A program made the position numbers and the translations under genes. This document shows, piece by piece, positions 18,349 through 27,435 of a DNA stretch of 64,000 nt (its first letter is position 1; each line of letters opens with the position of its first letter). The notes under the pieces were generated by a model that saw only the letters and a list, made by a program, of their open reading frames with translations, had not been told where the DNA came from and did no database searches. Source of the stretch: Firmicutes bacterium UBA6113 (GTDB lineage Bacteria; Bacillota; Clostridia; Tissierellales; Sedimentibacteraceae); the NCBI GenBank assembly GCA_002422545.1, contig DIWF01000015.1, forward strand, positions 1-64,000. The letters are read 5' to 3'.

Positions 18349-19683
18349 TTAATCAACATAATCAGTCGGATCTTGATTTTTATAAACAATAGCTGTTTCC
18401 AGCCTTCTTCCCTTTATTTCGGTAATTTTGATTTTAAGCCCATACTCATCCATCTCCATTGTGCTTCCGTCTTCAGGAATGATTCCTAAAACTCCGAAAA
18501 CAAGTCCTCCAAATGTGTCAAAATCCTCATCAGGCAATGGGATGCCAAGTTGTTTTGAAACATCGTCCAGATAAGCAGACCCTTTTATTTTCCATGTATC
18601 TTCATCAATTTTTTCAATTGTGGGATCTTCCGGTGTAAGATAATCATCATCGAAACTCCCCACTATTTGTTCAATCAAGTCGTCCATTGTGATGACACCG
18701 CTCATCCCGCCGTATTCATCAAACACAACTGCAAAGTGGTTTCTTGTTTTTTTCATGTTTTGAAACATTACGTCTGTTCTAACTGTTTCAGGAACATAAT
18801 ATGCAGGTTTCACGGCTTTGTCCATTATGTTTTCTCTGGATTTGTCCTTAAGCCTGAAATAATCCTTAACATTCAACACACCAATAACATTGTCTGCACT
18901 GCCGTCGCACAGAGGATATCTTGAGTGCCTGCTTTCAATTATTTTCTGCTCCCATTCTTCATCAGTTTCATCAAGCCACAAGATGTTAACCTCAGTCCTG
19001 TGGGTCATTACTTCTTCAGCAGTCTTGTTGTCAAATTCAAAAATATTCTGTATCATTTCTTTTTCACTGACATTGATGGAACCTTTTTCGCTTCCCACAT
19101 CAACCATCATTCTTATATCTTCTTCTGTAACTTCTTCATCTTCCGAGTTGGGATCAATTCCAATAAGTCTCAATATGCCGTTTGTGGATGCTGTCAAAAG
19201 CCAAACAAGCGGTTTAAACACCTTTGATATGAAATAGAGCATTCCGGACATGAAGAGCGCCATCTTTTCAGCATTTTTCATGGCGACTCTCTTCGGAACC
19301 AGCTCTCCGAACACAAGAGTAAAATATGACAAGATCAATGTTATAACAATGACAGAAATAGTATTCAATGTTGATGCAGGGATGCCAACTCCTGTTCTTG
19401 TGAGAAAATCAGTAAGCTTGCTGGCAAAATTGTCCGCAGCAAAAGCACTTCCGAAGAATCCAGCAAGAGTGATTCCAACCTGGATTATTGACAAAAATTG
19501 TGACGGCTGCAATGTAAGCTTGCTAAGTTTAATGGCGCGTTTGTCCCCTTCTGCAGCCATCTTTGCCATTCTGTTATCATTCATTGAAATGACGGCAATT
19601 TCTGCAGATGCAAACACCGCGTTGACAGAAATAAGTATTACCTGTAAAATAAGTGGACCCAATATGGAGCCTTCTTCTAACAA
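18349..19683 (-). CDS. Hemolysin-family CNNM/CorC transporter
   Basis: A 444-residue protein with an N-terminal DUF21 membrane domain of about four helices (LILQVILISVNAVFASAEIAVISMND; FGELVPKRVA motif), a central CBS pair (MTHRTEVNILWLDE; YYVPETVRTDVMFQNM; FDEYGGMSGVITMDDLIEQIVG) and a C-terminal CorC/HlyC domain (DTFGGLVFGVLGIIPEDGS). The family is linked to magnesium or cobalt transport and often mislabelled hemolysin. Monocistronic by appearance. Confidence 0.92.
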   Translation of the reverse strand: MLEEGSILGPLILQVILISVNAVFASAEIAVISMNDNRMAKMAAEGDKRAIKLSKLTLQPSQFLSIIQVGITLAGFFGSAFAADNFASKLTDFLTRTGVGIPASTLNTISVIVITLILSYFTLVFGELVPKRVAMKNAEKMALFMSGMLYFISKVFKPLVWLLTASTNGILRLIGIDPNSEDEEVTEEDIRMMVDVGSEKGSINVSEKEMIQNIFEFDNKTAEEVMTHRTEVNILWLDETDEEWEQKIIESRHSRYPLCDGSADNVIGVLNVKDYFRLKDKSRENIMDKAVKPAYYVPETVRTDVMFQNMKKTRNHFAVVFDEYGGMSGVITMDDLIEQIVGSFDDDYLTPEDPTIEKIDEDTWKIKGSAYLDDVSKQLGIPLPDEDFDTFGGLVFGVLGIIPEDGSTMEMDEYGLKIKITEIKGRRLETAIVYKNQDPTDYVD

Positions 19684-19851
19684 AGTAAAAACCTCCTAAG
19701 TTTAACTAAATATTAAAAAAATAATATCATATATATTATAACCAGTCAATATTCATTTATAATAGCCCTATTTTTCAATTTTATTAAATAAAAGTTGATA
19801 TATACTGTTTAATATTGTAAAATTATAGTATCTAATTACATGGAGGCAAAC

Positions 19852-20430
19852 ATGTTTTTTGAAGCTTTGATTTTAGGAACAGTTATAGGCTTAATAAGAA
19901 GAGGAAAAATATCACGACTGGCATACGTTCATTTTTCCGGTCGACCGCTCATCTTTATTTCTGCTGTATTGTATCTTGGAATAATCATTATGAACCTTGG
20001 TCTTTATGACTACAGCTCATTTCTTTATTCAGGATTTCTACTTGCTTCATTTGTTTTTACGCTTATATTTTTAATATTGAATATAAGCATGAAGTTCATG
20101 TTCATACCCCTTGGAGGATTGTGCTTGAACCTTCTGGTATTCCTGGTAAACGGCCTAAAGTTTCCACTTGCGGCTGAAGCTGCTGCAAAAATTTACGGTG
20201 CTGAAATTTATGACTTGTTAAACAGCGGAAAAATTTTGTTTTTCGTCTCTGCTGAAAATGCCAGTTTGAGCTTTCTCGGAAATATCATTCCCGTAGGCAA
20301 CTTGTTCGTGGCCAGCATCGGAGACATAATAGCCGCTATAGGAATTATCATGGTGGTGCAGGCCATAGTATCTGACAAATTCATTCAAAACAGGAGCAAG
20401 ATTACATTTTCAAAAGATATATTCCGATAA
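19852..20430 (+). CDS. DUF5317 family membrane protein
   Basis: A 192-residue integral membrane protein with five or six hydrophobic helices. I recognise the DUF5317 pattern: a short basic RRGKISRLA after the first helix, NLLVFLVNGLKFPLAAEA in the middle and IPVGNLFVASIGDIIAAIGI near the end. Function is unknown. GGAGG (19842-19846) is 5 nt from ATG 19852; the upstream ATG at 19840 overlaps this RBS and is less likely. Confidence 0.75.
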   Translation: MFFEALILGTVIGLIRRGKISRLAYVHFSGRPLIFISAVLYLGIIIMNLGLYDYSSFLYSGFLLASFVFTLIFLILNISMKFMFIPLGGLCLNLLVFLVNGLKFPLAAEAAAKIYGAEIYDLLNSGKILFFVSAENASLSFLGNIIPVGNLFVASIGDIIAAIGIIMVVQAIVSDKFIQNRSKITFSKDIFR

Positions 20431-20442
20431 TAACATAAAAAC

Positions 20443-20470
20443 AATGCGCCGGTTATGCCGGCGCATTTAT
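20443..20470. terminator. Terminator between DUF5317 gene and SPFH gene
   Basis: AATGCGCCGG, a five-base loop and CCGGCGCATTT, followed by ATTTTTAT. It serves the plus-strand gene and possibly the convergent SPFH gene. Confidence 0.75.
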
Positions 20471-20518
20471 TTTTATGTTTACAAAATTTGTACATGTGAT
20501 AAATTTTCAGCACTTGTT

Positions 20519-21442
20519 TTATTTTTCCTTGACTGACTCGGAAAGTGCCGTTGCAAGTCCTGCAAGTCCCTGCAGTTCTGACGGTATGATAATCTTTGTC
20601 GCCTGGCCGTTTGCAGCCTTTTCAAATGCTTCGAAGCTCTTCAATGTAAGCACTTCCTTGTTTGGCATCGCTTCTCTTATCATTACAATACCATCTGCAG
20701 TTGCCTTCTGGATGCTTAAAATTGCTTCAGCCTCTCCTTCTGCCTCTCTTATGGAAGCTTCTTTCTTAGCTTCGGCTCTTAGTATTGCAGCCTGTTTTTC
20801 TGCTTCAGCTTCAAGAATGAGAGATTCCTTTTTACCTTGAGAAACAAGTATTGCTGCATTTTTCTGACCTTCTGCAATAAGAATAGACTCTCTTTTTTCT
20901 CTTTCGGCCTTCATTTGTTTTTCCATTGCATTTTGAATTTCTTTCGGCGGTATGATGTTTTTAACTTCAACACGGTTTATTTTAATTCCCCATGGGTCAG
21001 TTGCTTCATCAAGTACAATTCTCATTTTCGTATTTATTATTTCTCTTGAAGTAAGCGTCTGGTCAAGCTCCAAATCTCCTATGATGTTTCTTAATGTTGT
21101 GGCTGAAAGATTTTCAATTGCTGCCATTGGCCTGTCAACGCCGTACGCGTAAAATTTAGGATCTGTTATTTGAAAAAATATAACAGTGTCTATTTGCATT
21201 GTTACATTGTCCTTTGTGATAACAGGCTGAGGCGGAAAGTCCACTACCTGTTCTTTAAGAAGAACCTTCTTTGCTATCTTGTCTATGAGTGGAAGCTTCA
21301 CATGAATTCCAACTCCCCATGTTGCCTGAAATGCCCCAAGACGTTCAATAACATATGCATTTGCCTGGGGAACAACTCTGATGTTTGTTGCCACCAGCAC
21401 AATCAATACGAACAATAAAAATATAAAACCTATATAACCCAT
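20519..21442 (-). CDS. SPFH/band 7 (stomatin-like, QmcA-type) membrane protein
   Basis: A 307-residue protein with one N-terminal membrane anchor (GFIFLLFVLIVLVATNIRVV), an SPFH domain (QANAYVIERLGAFQATWGVGIH; TKDNVTMQIDTVIFFQITDP) and a long Ala/Glu-rich coiled coil (about residues 175-255, repeated EAEKQAAILRAEAKKEA type). These proteins oligomerise into membrane microdomain scaffolds. The upstream NfeD gene, 9 nt away, is the usual partner. Confidence 0.94.
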   Translation of the reverse strand: MGYIGFIFLLFVLIVLVATNIRVVPQANAYVIERLGAFQATWGVGIHVKLPLIDKIAKKVLLKEQVVDFPPQPVITKDNVTMQIDTVIFFQITDPKFYAYGVDRPMAAIENLSATTLRNIIGDLELDQTLTSREIINTKMRIVLDEATDPWGIKINRVEVKNIIPPKEIQNAMEKQMKAEREKRESILIAEGQKNAAILVSQGKKESLILEAEAEKQAAILRAEAKKEASIREAEGEAEAILSIQKATADGIVMIREAMPNKEVLTLKSFEAFEKAANGQATKIIIPSELQGLAGLATALSESVKEK

Positions 21443-21451
21443 AATTCCCTC

Positions 21452-21883
21452 CTATTTTCTTTCAACTATGAGCTTTACGCCCACAATTTTCTTTATAACA
21501 ACCATTTCACCTTCTGCTATTACTTCATCGTTCAATGAACGAGCAGACCATACCTGGCCTCCGACCTTCACTGTTCCCTCATTGTTTATGTTGTTGATTT
21601 CTGATACTACCTTAACATACTCTCCAATAAGGCTTTCAGCATTGGTCCTTGTTTTTCCCACCTTCAGTTTTTTTACGACAAATGGCCTTGTGAGAAACAA
21701 ACATAATATAGATACCAGAAGGAACACAACTATCTGCACTTCTATCCCTGCACCTGCAAAATATACAACCCACGCAGCCACCCCTCCAATGGCAAACCAG
21801 ATTGTGGTGAGACCCATTGTAAAAGCTTCAATTGCCAAACACGCAGCTATAATCAGAAGCCACGCCCAACTAATATATTCCAT
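21452..21883 (-). CDS. NfeD family membrane protein
   Basis: A 143-residue protein of the short NfeD class. It has three hydrophobic segments within residues 5-65 and a C-terminal OB-fold domain (ESLIGEYVKVVSEINNINNEGTVKVGGQVWSARS). Short NfeD proteins pair with SPFH scaffolds, as here. RBS AGGAGGAATGTT precedes the ATG. Confidence 0.93.
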   Translation of the reverse strand: MEYISWAWLLIIAACLAIEAFTMGLTTIWFAIGGVAAWVVYFAGAGIEVQIVVFLLVSILCLFLTRPFVVKKLKVGKTRTNAESLIGEYVKVVSEINNINNEGTVKVGGQVWSARSLNDEVIAEGEMVVIKKIVGVKLIVERK

Positions 21884-21950
21884 AACATTCCTCCTCTACC
21901 TATATTATTATATACCACATTTCAATGAAGGTAAACACTTTTCACTGTTA

Positions 21951-23519
21951 TTAATCAATTATACCGCTCAATGTCTGATAAGGATTCACATAAGAGTTGT
22001 AAATGCTCACCGCATAATGAAGATGAGGTCCTGTAGAAAATCCTGTTGTGCCCACAGTTCCTATTACATCTCCCTTTTTAACCTTCTGACCCTTTACTAC
22101 ATCTATGGTGTCCAAATGGTAATAGGAAGTGAAAAGACCCATGCCGTGATCAATTACCACAGTGTTTCCGGGAGACAGAAGGCCTTCCATTGCAAATGTT
22201 ACGATACCGTTGTTAGGAGCAGAAACGGGTGTTCCCTTGGCAGCTGCAAGATCAAGGCCTGAGTGCCTTGAGGATGACTTTTCATTGTTCACATATCGTA
22301 TTTCAGCAAAATCTGTTGTCAATTCTCCTTCAACGGGCATTGCAAATGTACCTTCCCAGAGTTTTTCGTCTGATGACACAGTCCTTGCAGGCTTAACCAG
22401 CTCTGCAAATTCAAGGATGGCAGCACTGTCGTTGTTTGATTGGTTAAGGTCTTCGTCCACAGTAAGATACTGTGTTTTGAAGGACTTTTCTTTTACAATC
22501 AGAGTTTTTTCGATATTATATTCTACAGATTTGCCCTGCTTCACTTTAGCCGTGAGCTTGTATTCACCTGCAGTTGTATTTAAGTCAATGGGACTTATGT
22601 ACACATTTTTATCCTTATAAAGATAATTTTTAGTTTCCACTTTAACAACATCCGTCTGGATTGAAACTGTTTCATCGGAATTTAAGTTATTAACCTGTAC
22701 TATCAAAATATTGCCCGGGTAATTTTCCCTGGTGACTATTGAAACATCAACGCTCTTGTCAATAATAGCCGAAAAGCTTGATGTACTGCTGCCGTAGAAA
22801 TCTGAATTCTGCTTCATGAGCCACTGTGCCTGACACTCTATGTAATACTCTCCGTCTGTTGCAGCCTTGGACAGAACTTCTTCGACCGATGAACCTGCAG
22901 CCATGAGATTTCCCTGGGAATAAAGCCTTATAACCTGACTGTCCGGATTTGTTTCATATTTGAAGTCAATAGCGTCACCATCCTGTATTGAAAGTTTCCC
23001 TCCATCAATGTCAGAAGTCTTAAGCGTTCCCTGCTTCTTGACATAATGACCGTCAATATCCTTGTATGTCCAATCATACTTTGTGTCCGGAGTCACTTTT
23101 TCGCCGTTAAGTACAACATGGGAGTCATAAATGGTATTGTCAACATATATATATGAAAATACTTCATTCAAAAAAAGCAGTCTTGTTTCCTTATCTCTGA
23201 TTTTGTACAGTCCGTCATTCTTGGTCACATATGCAGCTTGATTTTTCATATCAAAATACAATATGTGCGTATCTTTATCGGAACCTGAGATAAGATTGAT
23301 TTCAAAAGGAAAAAAATCAGTTGTGTCCTTTTCGTTTTTTTCTATTTTGTTCAGGGCATCCATGATGGATTTTGCATCCCCGCTGTCTTTTTCAATCACA
23401 GTGCTCTCATTGGTGACAGTGTTCACAGCTTCTATCTGATCTATGTTTGAAAGGGATAATTTGCAGCTGGCTGCAAACAAAGCGGAAAGCAGAAGCAAAA
23501 TTAATATTATTTTTTTCAT
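21951..23519 (-). CDS. M23 family metallopeptidase lipoprotein
   Basis: A 522-residue secreted lipoprotein. The signal peptide ends in AASC (about residue 19). A long N-terminal region of about 390 residues has no recognised domain. The C-terminal LytM/M23 domain has SRHSGLDLAAAKGTPVSAPNNG and YYHLDTIDVVKGQKVKKGDVIGTVG, and the last zinc ligands in GPHLHYAV, so catalytic residues appear intact. It probably cleaves peptidoglycan cross-links. The ATG at 23519 with AAAAGGAGG upstream was chosen, not a longer frame to 23567. Confidence 0.9.
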   Translation of the reverse strand: MKKIILILLLLSALFAASCKLSLSNIDQIEAVNTVTNESTVIEKDSGDAKSIMDALNKIEKNEKDTTDFFPFEINLISGSDKDTHILYFDMKNQAAYVTKNDGLYKIRDKETRLLFLNEVFSYIYVDNTIYDSHVVLNGEKVTPDTKYDWTYKDIDGHYVKKQGTLKTSDIDGGKLSIQDGDAIDFKYETNPDSQVIRLYSQGNLMAAGSSVEEVLSKAATDGEYYIECQAQWLMKQNSDFYGSSTSSFSAIIDKSVDVSIVTRENYPGNILIVQVNNLNSDETVSIQTDVVKVETKNYLYKDKNVYISPIDLNTTAGEYKLTAKVKQGKSVEYNIEKTLIVKEKSFKTQYLTVDEDLNQSNNDSAAILEFAELVKPARTVSSDEKLWEGTFAMPVEGELTTDFAEIRYVNNEKSSSRHSGLDLAAAKGTPVSAPNNGIVTFAMEGLLSPGNTVVIDHGMGLFTSYYHLDTIDVVKGQKVKKGDVIGTVGTTGFSTGPHLHYAVSIYNSYVNPYQTLSGIID

Positions 23520-23602
23520 AATACCTCCTTTTCCTTTAGTTTTTGTTTTAAGTAATGTTTTATACATTATATTTTGCAGGCTGCATTTTATTCAACTGAT
23601 TG

Positions 23603-24412
23603 TTATTCAAACAAACGCATGAGAGGAAACAGTCCCAACAGTATTATTTCAATTTTCAACACCCTCATGTAAGCCTGGTTGTCGCCGAAGTCAAAATACT
23701 CTCCTGTTATAGAATCAAGCACGTCTGTGCGGTTCGAAAATGACGAGTATCTTTCATTCAACTCATAAAAATTGCTCATTTTTTCAAATATACGCCTGGA
23801 TTCTATTGTGCTGCCGAACTCAGAAGGTCTGTCGAGTATTCTGGCACTTTCTACAGTCATGTACTTAAATCTTATGCACTTTGCAATTGTTGGAATGACT
23901 TTTTTCCTGTCTGCCCTCAGCCTTCCCCTGTTAAGATGCAGAATAAAATTGTCAGCTTCATCAAGCACCGTTGATAGTTCAGATTCAATTTTGCTCAACT
24001 CAGTTGATTTTGCAAGTATGCTTGCAACTATGTCATCAATGCTTTTGCTGTACAGGACTTTTTCTTCATCGTCCTCCCACAAAGCTGCATATCCGTCATC
24101 ACCTACAATTATGGTATGGGTTTCGTAAAAGCGCGAAAACAATTCCAAGCGTGCCTCTGTAAGTTTGTTGAGGTATTCCATGAACACATGGGATTCGTTT
24201 ATATCGAAATTTAAAAATGTAATGCATCCGTATCTGTAAAGGTACACTGCCTTGTTGGGAGAAGCATATTTCAATATTTTTTCAACTTCGTTGCTGTTAA
24301 TTTTGACGAATTCCCTCCATCCGGCATCCTGCTTTATGTTGAAATAAGATGAAAGCTGCATTATGGGAAGCTTCTTGCCTGCTTTGAATGAGTAAAAACT
24401 TAATGTCTTCAT
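23603..24412 (-). CDS. RMD1/YagE (DUF155) family protein, copy A
   Basis: A 269-residue protein of the RMD1 family. Features are the central strand pattern YLYRYGCITFLNFDINESHVFMEYL, a helical segment with SIDDIVASILAKSTELSKIESELS, the family region ARILDRPSEFGSTIESRRIFEKMSNFYELNERYSSFSNRTDVLDSI, and a hydrophobic C-terminal tail (ILLGLFPLMRLF) that probably anchors it. The eukaryotic relatives act in mitochondrial translation; the bacterial function is unknown. It starts 7 nt after its paralogue (copy B), so it appears to be a tandem duplication within one operon. Confidence 0.82.
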   Translation of the reverse strand: MKTLSFYSFKAGKKLPIMQLSSYFNIKQDAGWREFVKINSNEVEKILKYASPNKAVYLYRYGCITFLNFDINESHVFMEYLNKLTEARLELFSRFYETHTIIVGDDGYAALWEDDEEKVLYSKSIDDIVASILAKSTELSKIESELSTVLDEADNFILHLNRGRLRADRKKVIPTIAKCIRFKYMTVESARILDRPSEFGSTIESRRIFEKMSNFYELNERYSSFSNRTDVLDSITGEYFDFGDNQAYMRVLKIEIILLGLFPLMRLFE

Positions 24413-24419
24413 ATTTCAC

Positions 24420-25244
24420 CTACTTGAACAAATCAAGAACCATTAGGACAACTTCAACAACAATCAGTATTACAACAATCCACTCCATGAACAATCCCCT
24501 CATGGAATGGCTTATGGCCCCAAGACCATCCACAATGCTTTTCAATATTTCAGTCTTGCTCTTGATTACTTCATAGCGGTCGTTCAGTTCAAAAAATTCA
24601 GACATTTTTTCATAGAAGTGTGCTGCTTCGCTGTTTGTCCAAGTAATATCAGGTTTATCAAGAATCATTATGTATGCTATGGTGTTGTACTCATGTCGAA
24701 CAATCCTGGATGTTGTCTTTGCAAGTTCCTTGTTTCCAATATTTAGTTTTCCCTTTTCCAGGTTGTCAATTTTTCCTTCTATGTTATCAAGAATTTTTAC
24801 AAGCTGTTGTTCGATTCTTTCCAGTGCTACAGATTTTGCAATTATAATTGAAATGAGTTCAGCATAAAAGAGTTCCTTTTCCGGTATCTGCACATAGCTG
24901 TCGGTAAACTCCATTTCCTCACCTTCTGTAAAGTGGAGGTTGTAATCATCCTTGAACGTATCGTAGTGCCCTATGTCAATTTCTGGTTTAATGCTCTTAA
25001 GGTATTTCATCAATATTTCAGTATGCTTCTGATTTGAATTTACAAAAACAATGCTTCCGAATGAAAACACCAGCACCTTCTCATCCTCACCGGGACTTTC
25101 GTCTATTATTTTTCCAAGAACGGCATCCTGAAGTATCAAGGGCTCCTCCCAAGTATACTTTTTCTTAATTCCGCACTCCACAGCAATTTTGTTAAGGTCA
25201 ATTTCATTAGTTATGGCATAGGTTTTAAACTCTAAATTGTTCAT
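24420..25244 (-). CDS. RMD1/YagE (DUF155) family protein, copy B
   Basis: A 274-residue paralogue of the gene that follows it. It shares VLVFSFGSIVFVNSNQKHTEILMKYL, IIIAKSVALERIEQQLVKILDNIE and MILDKPDITWTNSEAAHFYEKMSEFFELNDRYEVIKSKTEILKSIVD. A C-terminal transmembrane helix (EWIVVILIVVEVVLMVLDLF) makes it a tail-anchored protein. RBS GAGGTGCATT precedes ATG 25244, which I prefer to the frame extension to 25271. The two copies are well diverged, indicating an old duplication or separate functions. Confidence 0.82.
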   Translation of the reverse strand: MNNLEFKTYAITNEIDLNKIAVECGIKKKYTWEEPLILQDAVLGKIIDESPGEDEKVLVFSFGSIVFVNSNQKHTEILMKYLKSIKPEIDIGHYDTFKDDYNLHFTEGEEMEFTDSYVQIPEKELFYAELISIIIAKSVALERIEQQLVKILDNIEGKIDNLEKGKLNIGNKELAKTTSRIVRHEYNTIAYIMILDKPDITWTNSEAAHFYEKMSEFFELNDRYEVIKSKTEILKSIVDGLGAISHSMRGLFMEWIVVILIVVEVVLMVLDLFK

Positions 25245-25354
25245 AATGCACCTCTTTCTATCGGTATCCAATATTATATATACCCCGATTTTTGTTAACT
25301 ATAACATTACTTCCATATAATTCATTTTAATGCAGTTTTGAAATATATGCAACA

Positions 25355-25380
25355 GGAACCTGGCATATGCCAGGTTCCTG
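25355..25380. repeat. 26-bp perfect palindrome downstream of nupQ
   Basis: The arm AGGAACCTGGCA is followed by TA and its exact complement. It could be a 3' stabilising hairpin or weak terminator of the nup operon, but no U-tract follows on the minus strand. Confidence 0.7.
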
Positions 25381-25384
25381 AATG

Positions 25385-26341
25385 TTATCTTTCTTCTCTG
25401 AAATAATTGACGCCGCAGCTTGCAGGCTGTGAGTTTTCCTTTGATTTTCTTATTGATGTTATTACAAGCACCAGAGCAGTAATTATGAAGGGCAGCATGT
25501 CGTAAAACGCACTTGGTATTGTAATCCAAGTTTTTGGAAAGTAATATTTTAAAATGTTGAAAGCACCAAATATGAATGAACCAAAAATTGCCTTTGTAGG
25601 GCTCCACGAAGCAAATATTACAAGGGCTACGGCAATCCAACCAAGACCATTTACAGAATTGCTCATCCATACTCCTCCGCAGATTATCATGGAGCTGTAT
25701 GCTCCGCCTATGCCGCAGATGCCTCCTCCAAGGAGAATGTTAATATACTTTATTTTTGTTACTTTTATTCCTGCTGCATCAGCAGCTGCCGGGTTTTCTC
25801 CAATGGCTCTTAAATTAAGGCCCATTTTTGTGTGGTTGAGATAAATTCCGCAAAGTATTGCCACAAGGATTCCAAGATACACAAATGGGTTGTACTGGAA
25901 GAACAGCTGTCCAACAACCGGTATGCTGCTTAATCCTGGAATGTTGATGTTGCTTATGGTAGCAGTAATCTTTTCCGGAAGCTTCAATGAGCTGCTTGTA
26001 GAATTCACAAGCATGTATTCACCTATAAAATTCGAAAGACCTGTTCCAAATATGGCGAGGGTAAGACCTGTAACGTTCTGGTCTGCCATGAATGTCACGG
26101 TAAGAACAGCATATATCAGGGCTCCCAGCATTCCTGCAGCAAAAGCTGCAATTAAGGCAACAATAAAGCTGTCGGTCAAAAGTCCGGCCATGAAGCCTGC
26201 ACAAGCTCCCATAGCCATCATTCCTTCAACACCAAGGTTTAAGTGCCCGGCCTTTTCGCTCATTATTTCACCCAGCGTTCCGAACAAAAGAGGTGTTCCT
26301 GCAAACACTGCAGCTATTAAGAAGTTTAAAAACATGTTCAT
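25385..26341 (-). CDS. Nucleoside ABC transporter permease NupQ-like
   Basis: A 318-residue membrane protein of the BPD_transp_2 permease class, with about nine hydrophobic helices. Typical motifs are FGTLGEIMSEKAGHLNLGVEGMMAMGA at the N-terminus, GLNLRAIGENPAAADAAGI (ATPase-contact loop) and GGICGIGGAY. It pairs with the other permease upstream to import nucleosides in BmpA/NupOPQ systems. The ATG overlaps the upstream stop (ATGA), indicating coupling. Confidence 0.9.
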   Translation of the reverse strand: MNMFLNFLIAAVFAGTPLLFGTLGEIMSEKAGHLNLGVEGMMAMGACAGFMAGLLTDSFIVALIAAFAAGMLGALIYAVLTVTFMADQNVTGLTLAIFGTGLSNFIGEYMLVNSTSSSLKLPEKITATISNINIPGLSSIPVVGQLFFQYNPFVYLGILVAILCGIYLNHTKMGLNLRAIGENPAAADAAGIKVTKIKYINILLGGGICGIGGAYSSMIICGGVWMSNSVNGLGWIAVALVIFASWSPTKAIFGSFIFGAFNILKYYFPKTWITIPSAFYDMLPFIITALVLVITSIRKSKENSQPASCGVNYFREER

Positions 26342-27435
26342 TGACGGACACCTCCTTTTCCTCTTACAATAAATCTATATCTGATGAAGAATTCACATCC
26401 AAGTATGAAAAACAAGATTATTCCCTGAAGCACAGCAGCAGAATATGTTGAAATACCATAAGTTGACTGCATTACACTGCTTCCCTTTTCCAGTACGCTG
26501 AACAAAAATGAAACCCAGAGAATGCTAACAGGATTTAAATTTGCAAGCCATGCCACAATGATTGCCGTAAATCCCACTCCTCCGGCAACTGAAGATGCCA
26601 GTGTCATGTCAGAACCAGCTGACTGTATCATTCCTGTAATGCCGGCAATTCCTCCGCTTAAAATCATGGTGCGCAAGATTATTTTTTTTACGTTCATTCC
26701 CGCATATTTTGCAGTGGACTGGCTTTCGCCCACAACGCTTATTTCATAACCGTGCTTCGTATATTTTAAATACACATACACAACAATCACCAGGAGGATT
26801 GCAATAATCCATCCGAACTGCACTCCCAGTACTTTGTCAATCTGAGCATTGGCTTCAAAACGTGCAATTTTAGGGAAGCCTGATGAACCCGGATCCTTCC
26901 AAGGGCCATCCCTGAGAAATGATATAATATGAAGAGCTATATAGTTGAGCATCAGTGTGAACAAAGTTTCATTTGTTTCAAATTTTGATTTGAAGTATGC
27001 AGGCAATAATCCCCACAAACCTCCTCCAACGAATCCGGCTGCAAACATTGCTGCAAGCAACAGAGCATGAGGCCAGTCGCTATGAAACAGCGCAAAATAT
27101 GATGAACATATTGCTCCCATTATTATCTGTCCTTCGGCTCCTATGTTCCAGAAACGCATTTTAAATGCCAGTGTGACTCCAAGAGATGAAATCAATAGGG
27201 GTATCATGAACTTTACTGTTGCCTGTATTGCCATTTTGCTCCTAAATGCACCTGATATAATAGTTCCGTAAAGTTCTATGGGACTAAAGCCTATTAAAAG
27301 TATGAACAGACCTCCTGCAAGAAGAGCCATGGCAAAAGCTATTACTCTAAGCTTCATTGTTTCTCTTTTTGAACGTTCTGCAATTTTGACAGTACGAATA
27401 AGGGGTTCTTTTGTTCTTTTCATTTTCTCACTCAT
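26338..27435 (-). CDS. Nucleoside ABC transporter permease NupP-like
   Basis: A 365-residue second permease subunit with a basic cytoplasmic N-terminus, about ten hydrophobic helices and the motif KMRFWNIGAEGQIIMGA. The loop YEISVVGESQSTAKYAGMN is the ATPase contact and GGIAGITGMIQSAG follows. It overlaps nupO by 8 nt and nupQ by 4 nt. Confidence 0.9.
   Translation of the reverse strand: MSEKMKRTKEPLIRTVKIAERSKRETMKLRVIAFAMALLAGGLFILLIGFSPIELYGTIISGAFRSKMAIQATVKFMIPLLISSLGVTLAFKMRFWNIGAEGQIIMGAICSSYFALFHSDWPHALLLAAMFAAGFVGGGLWGLLPAYFKSKFETNETLFTLMLNYIALHIISFLRDGPWKDPGSSGFPKIARFEANAQIDKVLGVQFGWIIAILLVIVVYVYLKYTKHGYEISVVGESQSTAKYAGMNVKKIILRTMILSGGIAGITGMIQSAGSDMTLASSVAGGVGFTAIIVAWLANLNPVSILWVSFLFSVLEKGSSVMQSTYGISTYSAAVLQGIILFFILGCEFFIRYRFIVRGKGGVRQ

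Noticed and set aside
21468..22262. 264-residue plus-strand frame across NfeD and M23 genes
   Set aside because: It runs antisense to two well-supported genes and its composition is that of reverse-complement coding DNA.
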